Source: Actinomycetota bacterium (GTDB lineage: Bacteria > Actinomycetota > Acidimicrobiia > Acidimicrobiales > Ilumatobacteraceae). From it: 9,810 nt of DNA. A program made the position numbers and the translations under genes. A model generated the notes under the pieces. It was not told where the DNA came from. It saw nothing but the letters and a program-made list of their open reading frames with translations, and made no database searches. Location: the NCBI GenBank assembly GCA_005793785.1, contig SXPW01000104.1, positions 1 through 9,810 of the forward strand. Direction: 5' to 3'. Positions 6,124 to 9,810 of this stretch are shown here, in pieces (the first letter of the stretch is position 1; each line of letters opens with the position of its first letter).

Positions 6124-6659
6124 GTTCGTTCGTCGCTCGCATCGATGACCTCGATGAACGACTCGACGGCTACTTCGAACCAATCCGCAACTCGCGGCTA
6201 CTCGTCTATGTTTTCAATACCTCTAGTGCCGTGGGCGACTTCGGGGCGATCTGGCACGTCATCGGCGTGGTCGGTGCCCTGAACGGCGCACTGAGTTGGC
6301 CCCAGGCGTTGACCCTGGCACTCCTGATGGGTGGCGAGAGCCTGCTACTCAATCAAGGAATCAAGCGAATCTTCCGCCGCAAGCGTCCGACCGTGTCGGG
6401 CGACGATCGATTCACCGTCCGACGACCACTCACCAGCAGTTTCCCCAGCGGCCACGCGTCGTCGGCGTTCTTTGCCGCCATCGTGCTGAGCGGATGGCTC
6501 AGTCCCGTGTGGACCGCGGTGTTCTTCGCGTTCGCCGTAGTCATCGCGCTCAGTCGAGTGGTCGTTCGGATTCACCATGTCAGCGACATCGTCGTAGGCT
6601 CACTGGTCGGCACGTTGCTCGGCACCATCGCCGTGCAGTTCACTGCCACCATCTCGTGA
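6120..6659 (+). CDS. PAP2-family membrane phosphatase
   Basis: Integral-membrane phosphatase of 179 residues, predicted to remove phosphate from a lipid phosphate such as phosphatidate or an isoprenyl diphosphate. All three family motifs are present: K82-X6-R89-P90, PSGH (109-112) and S145-R146-X5-H152-X3-D156, with His112 and His152 as the catalytic pair. Hydrophobic stretches around 42-56, 62-77, 115-126, 130-144 and 157-172 are the likely membrane segments; no signal peptide is evident. The ATG at 6120 overlaps the nuclease stop, and the gene's own TGA overlaps the GTG of the WS/DGAT gene. Because the next gene uses diacylglycerol, a phosphatidate phosphatase role is attractive, but the family is too broad to be sure from motifs alone. 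It is near the short end of the family. Confidence 0.9.
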   Translation: MSSFVARIDDLDERLDGYFEPIRNSRLLVYVFNTSSAVGDFGAIWHVIGVVGALNGALSWPQALTLALLMGGESLLLNQGIKRIFRRKRPTVSGDDRFTVRRPLTSSFPSGHASSAFFAAIVLSGWLSPVWTAVFFAFAVVIALSRVVVRIHHVSDIVVGSLVGTLLGTIAVQFTATIS

Positions 6660-8134
6660 CCGACGACGCCTTCGCTACCGACACCACTCCCCCTCGCTTC
6701 GACGTGCGAATGAGCGAAGCCGAAGGGCTCATGTGGCGACTGGAGAAGGATCCGTTCCTCGCATCGACCTTCGGCAATGTCACCATCCTCGATCGACCGC
6801 TCAATTTCTCGCTCTTCCGTGAGCGGATGAATCGCGCCACCGTCGCCGTACCGCGCCTGAGGCAGAAGGTGCGACCGAGTCCCGCAGCACTCGGCGCCCC
6901 GAAGTGGGTCGATGACGCGGAGTTCAACATCGACTACCACGTGCGAAGGATGTCGCTCCCGGAACCCGGCTCGCTTCGCCAGTTGCTCGACCTCGCCGCG
7001 TTGATCGTGAACGACCCGTTCGAGCGAACACGCCCGCTCTGGCAGTTCACGGTGGTGGACGGACTCTCGGGTGGACGCGGTGCACTCATCGTCAAACTGC
7101 ATCACGCGGTTGCCGACGGCGAAGGGAGCGTGCTGTTGTCCCTGCAATTCATCGACCTCGCTCGCCACGCACCACTCCCGCCTCCGCCGGTTCCGCCGCA
7201 GCCCGCCGAGCCGTCGATCACCGATGACGATGCGCCTGCCGACCTGCTCACCTCGTCGGTGGGCGATGCATTGCGCGTTCCGATCGGTCTCCTCAAACAG
7301 GTGCGCAGCGTCCTCGCCGACCCGGCACGACTCCCAACGCTGGCCACGCAGGTCAACGACTCGCTGCGCGGACTCGCCGCACAAATGGGCGAATCCGACA
7401 CCGCTCGCTCGCCGTTGTGGACCAAACGCTCGTTGCAACGTCGGCTTGAGACGGTGCGAGTGCCGTACCGGGAACTCATCGACGCGAGTCGAGCACTCGG
7501 CGGGAAACTCAATACCGCATTCGTCACGGCGATCGCCGACGGTGCGGGCGCGTACCACCGTGAACTCGGGGCCCCCGTCGAGTCGTTGCGGACGTCGATT
7601 GCCGTGAGCACGCGAACCGAGAACTCGGGAAGCAACGCGTTCACCCTGGCGAAACTCCTCGTCCCGACGGGTGACATGCCCGTCACCGAACGATTCGCTG
7701 CCGTGAACGAGTCGCTCAGTCAGGCGCGCGCCGGTGCAAAGAATGCGTCGCTCGACACGCTTGCGTCGCTCTCCAGCACGTTGCCCACGTCGGTACTGAC
7801 GAGACTGGCTCGTGCGCAGAGTCAATCCATCGACTTCGCTACGTCCAACGTACGAAGTGGCGGTGTCCCGCTCTACATCGCGGGAGGTTTGATTCTCGAG
7901 AACTACCCGGTGGGTCCGTTGGGAGGAGTCGCGTTCAACGCCACCTTGTTGTCTTACAATCACTCGCTCGACATCGGTCTGCACATCGACGCCGAGGCAG
8001 TCGCCCAGCCCGAATTGCTACGCGACCATGTGGAGCGCGCACTCAACCGTCTGATTCACGCTGCGCCACCGCCGCTGCGGCCCGCGCCGTCGGCTATTTC
8101 GCGACCGAAGTGGTGGACTCGGTTTTTTCGCTGA
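6656..8134 (+). CDS. Wax ester synthase/diacylglycerol acyltransferase (WS/DGAT)
   Basis: Acyltransferase of 492 residues that transfers an acyl group from acyl-CoA to diacylglycerol or a fatty alcohol, making triacylglycerol or wax ester at the membrane or lipid-droplet surface. The active-site motif HHAVADG (149-155) is a perfect HHxxxDG. Other family landmarks are PLW (127-129), SNV (397-399), NYPVGPLGG (416-424) and LSYNHSLDIGLHID (432-445). A proline-rich hinge (173-185) separates the two halves. The GTG at 6656 overlaps the PAP2 stop (GTGA) and is chosen for that coupling; the ATG at 6710 is an alternative and would remove 18 residues before the conserved MSEAEGLMWR. The last 41 bases overlap the convergent small gene. 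TAG versus wax-ester preference cannot be decided here, although the PAP2 neighbour favours TAG. Confidence 0.93.
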   Translation: MTDDAFATDTTPPRFDVRMSEAEGLMWRLEKDPFLASTFGNVTILDRPLNFSLFRERMNRATVAVPRLRQKVRPSPAALGAPKWVDDAEFNIDYHVRRMSLPEPGSLRQLLDLAALIVNDPFERTRPLWQFTVVDGLSGGRGALIVKLHHAVADGEGSVLLSLQFIDLARHAPLPPPPVPPQPAEPSITDDDAPADLLTSSVGDALRVPIGLLKQVRSVLADPARLPTLATQVNDSLRGLAAQMGESDTARSPLWTKRSLQRRLETVRVPYRELIDASRALGGKLNTAFVTAIADGAGAYHRELGAPVESLRTSIAVSTRTENSGSNAFTLAKLLVPTGDMPVTERFAAVNESLSQARAGAKNASLDTLASLSSTLPTSVLTRLARAQSQSIDFATSNVRSGGVPLYIAGGLILENYPVGPLGGVAFNATLLSYNHSLDIGLHIDAEAVAQPELLRDHVERALNRLIHAAPPPLRPAPSAISRPKWWTRFFR

Positions 8135-8288
8135 GCAACTGGCGGACGTCGAGCAACAAGTCGGCCACCTCCGTGGTGGTCACCAACTGGCGTTGTCCGA
8201 TCTCCGAGAGCGCCTTGTCGATGACTCCGATGGCTTCCGCGATGACGACCAGGTCGTGCGATGCGGTGGCTTGAATGGTCTCGGTCAT
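8094..8288 (-). CDS. Small hypothetical protein (64 residues)
   Basis: I do not recognise this protein. It starts MTETIQATASHDLVVIAEAI and is predicted to be largely helical from about residue 10 to 54, with regularly spaced hydrophobics (LVVIAEAIGVIDKAL and VADLLLDVRQLL), acidic overall, with no Cys and no signal or membrane segment. A coiled-coil or small helical-bundle partner protein is possible. The ATG at 8288 has a purine-rich GGAAGGA about 10 bases upstream, one of the few Shine-Dalgarno-like sites in the window, which is why this start is chosen over the longer open frame reaching 8555 that runs antisense inside the SDR gene. Its 3' end overlaps the WS/DGAT gene by 41 bases, tail to tail. 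Its own promoter is probably in 8289-8345, where a TAGCCT box is seen on the minus strand. The gene call is probable, the function unknown. Confidence 0.6.
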   Translation of the reverse strand: MTETIQATASHDLVVIAEAIGVIDKALSEIGQRQLVTTTEVADLLLDVRQLLSEKTESTTSVAK

Positions 8289-8346
8289 CGGCACTGTTTC
8301 CTTCCGTTGGTCTTGCTGCGAGAGGCTATCCCCGTCGCATTCCATG

Positions 8347-8375
8347 ATGACGGATACGCACGATGCATCTAACAT
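8347..8375 (+). promoter_or_regulatory. Leaderless-type promoter of the SDR gene
   Basis: ATGACG (8347-8352) and TAACAT (8370-8375) are separated by exactly 17 bases, and the ATG at 8382 begins 7 bases after the -10 box, where transcription should start. No Shine-Dalgarno site lies upstream of this ATG, which supports a leaderless message. Confidence 0.5.
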
Positions 8376-8380
8376 CGTGC
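8358..8380. promoter_or_regulatory. 8+8 inverted repeat over the SDR -10 box, probable operator
   Basis: GCACGATG (8358-8365) and CATCGTGC (8373-8380) are perfect reverse complements around a 7-base spacer, and the repeat covers the -10 box and the bases up to the ATG. The size (23 bases) and position fit a binding site for a dimeric repressor such as a TetR-type protein. No regulator gene is in the window. Confidence 0.55.
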
Positions 8381-8381
8381 C

Positions 8382-9206
8382 ATGAAATTCACCGGTGCGG
8401 TTGCCGTTGTCACAGGCGCTGGCGGTGGCATCGGATCTGCACTTGGTGAACGATTTCACGACGCGGGCGCCACGGTGGTGCTGAGTGACCGTGGTGGCAC
8501 CAATCTCGAGGCGCTCGGTGCGCGACTGAACGCGCGTCGCGCCAACTCCGCACACGTCATCATCGCCGACGTCTCAGTCGAGTCCGAGAACCAGCGCCTC
8601 GTCACCCAAGCACGCGAGATTGCCGGTCCCATCGATCTGTTCTTTGCCAACGCGGGCGTCGGAGCCGGCACCGACCTCGGTTCGTCGGAATCCGATTGGA
8701 ACACCTCCTTCGACGTCAACGTGCACGCGCATCGCTGGGCGGCCAAGTATTTGATGCCCGAATGGTTGGCGGCAGGACGCGGGTATTTCGCCAGCACGGC
8801 CAGCGCGGCCGGTGTGCTCGCACAGATTGGTTCGGCACCGTACTCGGTAACCAAGCACGCCGCCGTGGCGTTCGCAGAATGGCTGTCGATCACCTACGGG
8901 TCGCGCGGCATCAGCGTGAGTTGCCTGTGCCCGCAGGGTGTGAACACGGCGATGTTGCGCGGCGGGGATCGACCCGCAACAAAGGACTCGGCGATCGACC
9001 CCAACGAAGGCAACGTCGTGCGAGCAGTTGGCGCCGTGCTCGAGCCCGCCGAAGTGGCCGACGTCGTGCACGACGCCCTCGTCGCCGAACGATTCTTCAT
9101 CCTGCCCCACGCCGAAGTGGCCGACTACATGCGGATCAAGGCAACCGAACACGAACGCTGGCTCGGTGGGATGCGCAAGCTGCAGAAACGGGTACTCGGT
9201 TTCTGA
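8382..9206 (+). CDS. SDR-family NAD(P)-dependent oxidoreductase
   Basis: Classical short-chain dehydrogenase/reductase of 274 residues with a Rossmann fold, predicted to oxidise an alcohol or reduce a ketone; the substrate is unknown. Seen in order: cofactor loop TGAGGGIG (11-18), acidic D36 after the second strand (LSDRGG), which favours NAD(H), ADV (62-64), NAG (90-92), structural Asn113, and the catalytic set Ser141, Tyr154, Lys158 (YSVTK 154-158). PQG (184-186) stands where many family members have PG. The C-terminal 60 residues include a helix rich in Lys, Arg and Trp that may shape the substrate pocket. The start is fixed by the promoter spacing and by the first strand beginning at residue 4. 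It diverges from the small 64-residue gene and converges on the second F420 oxidoreductase. Confidence 0.92.
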   Translation: MKFTGAVAVVTGAGGGIGSALGERFHDAGATVVLSDRGGTNLEALGARLNARRANSAHVIIADVSVESENQRLVTQAREIAGPIDLFFANAGVGAGTDLGSSESDWNTSFDVNVHAHRWAAKYLMPEWLAAGRGYFASTASAAGVLAQIGSAPYSVTKHAAVAFAEWLSITYGSRGISVSCLCPQGVNTAMLRGGDRPATKDSAIDPNEGNVVRAVGAVLEPAEVADVVHDALVAERFFILPHAEVADYMRIKATEHERWLGGMRKLQKRVLGF

Positions 9207-9208
9207 CC

Positions 9209-9232
9209 AATCCACCGAATCGAACGTGGATT
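9209..9232. terminator. Hairpin between convergent genes
   Basis: AATCCAC (9209-9215) and GTGGATT (9226-9232) form a perfect 7-base inverted repeat with a 10-base loop, right after the SDR stop and overlapping the TAA of the convergent oxidoreductase. It could serve both genes as a terminator, although neither strand has a U tract. Confidence 0.4.
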
Positions 9233-9810
9233 ACAAGTGGCGGGTTGCAGCGGCGAACTCACGCCACTGCGGCATCGGCAACGCCATGAAGTTCTCGTCC
9301 AACACCTGGATGCTGACGTGTGATGCGCCCGCGTCGAAATGCGCCTTGATTCGGGCGACGGCCTGATCGATGGTGCCCCAGGCGACGATGGCATCCACCA
9401 TGCGGTCGCTCGGTGGTGTCGTCTTGTCGCCGAGATCGGCGTCGGTGTAGCCGAGTCGGCGCAGGTTGTTTGCATAGTTCGGCAACCGAATGTAGGTGGA
9501 CATGAACTTGCGCGCCACCTCGCGGGCCTTCGTCGGATCCGTCTCGAGGAGTACCGCTTGTTCTGGTGCGAGGAGCGGTCCGCTACCCAGGACGTCCCGC
9601 GCAATCTTGGTGTGTTCGGGCGGAACGAAATAGGGGTGCGCACCGAGTCCTCGCTCCGCACTCAGCGCAAGCATGCGCGGACCGAGCGCAGCCAGCACGC
9701 GCCGCGGCGTCGAAGTCGGCGCAGCGGCGGCGTACAGTCCGGAATCCATCTGATCGAGGTACGCCACCATCGCCGAATACGGCTTGTCGTAACTCCCCTT
9801 GTGCAGTTTG
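9231..9810 (-). CDS. F420-dependent LLM-class oxidoreductase, TIGR03620-like, 5' end outside the window
   Basis: The C-terminal 192 residues of a luciferase-like F420 enzyme; the frame is open to the window edge (KLHKGSYDKPYSAMVAYLD), so the internal ATG at 9770 is not the true start. Segments LAALGPRML, GAHPYFVPPEHT, LLAPEQAVLLETD and LPNYANNLRRLGY are characteristic of the MSMEG_4141-type subfamily (TIGR03620), distinct from the Rv3520c-like enzyme at the other end of the window. Predicted to be a cytoplasmic oxidoreductase using reduced F420, substrate unknown. The stop is TAA at 9231-9233, 24 bases from the convergent SDR stop. Family assignment is from remembered motifs. Confidence 0.85.
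   Translation of the reverse strand, partial: KLHKGSYDKPYSAMVAYLDQMDSGLYAAAAPTSTPRRVLAALGPRMLALSAERGLGAHPYFVPPEHTKIARDVLGSGPLLAPEQAVLLETDPTKAREVARKFMSTYIRLPNYANNLRRLGYTDADLGDKTTPPSDRMVDAIVAWGTIDQAVARIKAHFDAGASHVSIQVLDENFMALPMPQWREFAAATRHL

Noticed and set aside
6572..7984. 470-codon minus-strand frame opposite the WS/DGAT gene
   Set aside because: Arg/Glu-rich shadow of a GC-rich coding region with no recognisable motif; the plus strand carries all conserved WS/DGAT motifs.
8105..8128. Hairpin-like CCGA...TCGG followed by six T residues, resembling an intrinsic terminator
   Set aside because: It lies before the WS/DGAT stop codon at 8132-8134, so termination there would leave the message without a stop; the T run simply encodes Phe-Phe and the stem is short with a bulge.

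Overview
The window looks like part of a chromosome of a GC-rich actinobacterium. Two F420-dependent luciferase-like oxidoreductases, a wax ester synthase/diacylglycerol acyltransferase (WS/DGAT), FadE/FadD-type fatty-acid genes, GTG starts and scarce Shine-Dalgarno sites all fit. The moderate GC and the mix of genes suggest an Acidimicrobiia-like lineage (Ilumatobacter type), but this is inferred from gene content and not proven. I saw no mobile element, CRISPR array, tRNA or rRNA.

Layout. (1) Bases 1-89 hold the C-terminal end of a plus-strand protein, possibly a nitronate monooxygenase. (2) A minus-strand block from 4199 down to 127 encodes an acyl-CoA dehydrogenase, an acyl-CoA synthetase and an Rv3520c-like F420 oxidoreductase. 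The synthetase overlaps the dehydrogenase by 20 bases and carries a striking lysine-rich, histone-H1-like N-terminal tail. (3) A divergent intergenic region (4200-4299) contains a 15-base direct repeat. (4) A plus-strand run from 4300 to 8134 encodes an alpha/beta hydrolase, a stand-alone RecB-type PD-(D/E)XK nuclease with a probable iron-sulfur cluster, a PAP2 phosphatase and a WS/DGAT acyltransferase. The last three overlap by 4 bases each. (5) A 64-residue unknown protein on the minus strand runs tail-to-tail into the WS/DGAT gene. (6) A divergent SDR dehydrogenase follows, with a leaderless-type promoter covered by an 8+8 inverted repeat. (7) The window closes with the C-terminal 192 residues of a second F420-dependent oxidoreductase on the minus strand.

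Together the genes suggest lipid turnover. The synthetase activates fatty acids and the dehydrogenase starts their beta-oxidation. On the other strand, PAP2 (phosphatidate to diacylglycerol) followed by WS/DGAT (diacylglycerol to triacylglycerol) would form the last two steps of storage-lipid synthesis. The nuclease translationally coupled to that pair is the unexpected member. The most unusual single feature is the basic tail on the acyl-CoA synthetase. Most starts lack a Shine-Dalgarno site, and several have a TANNNT box 6-9 bases upstream, which suggests widespread leaderless transcription.
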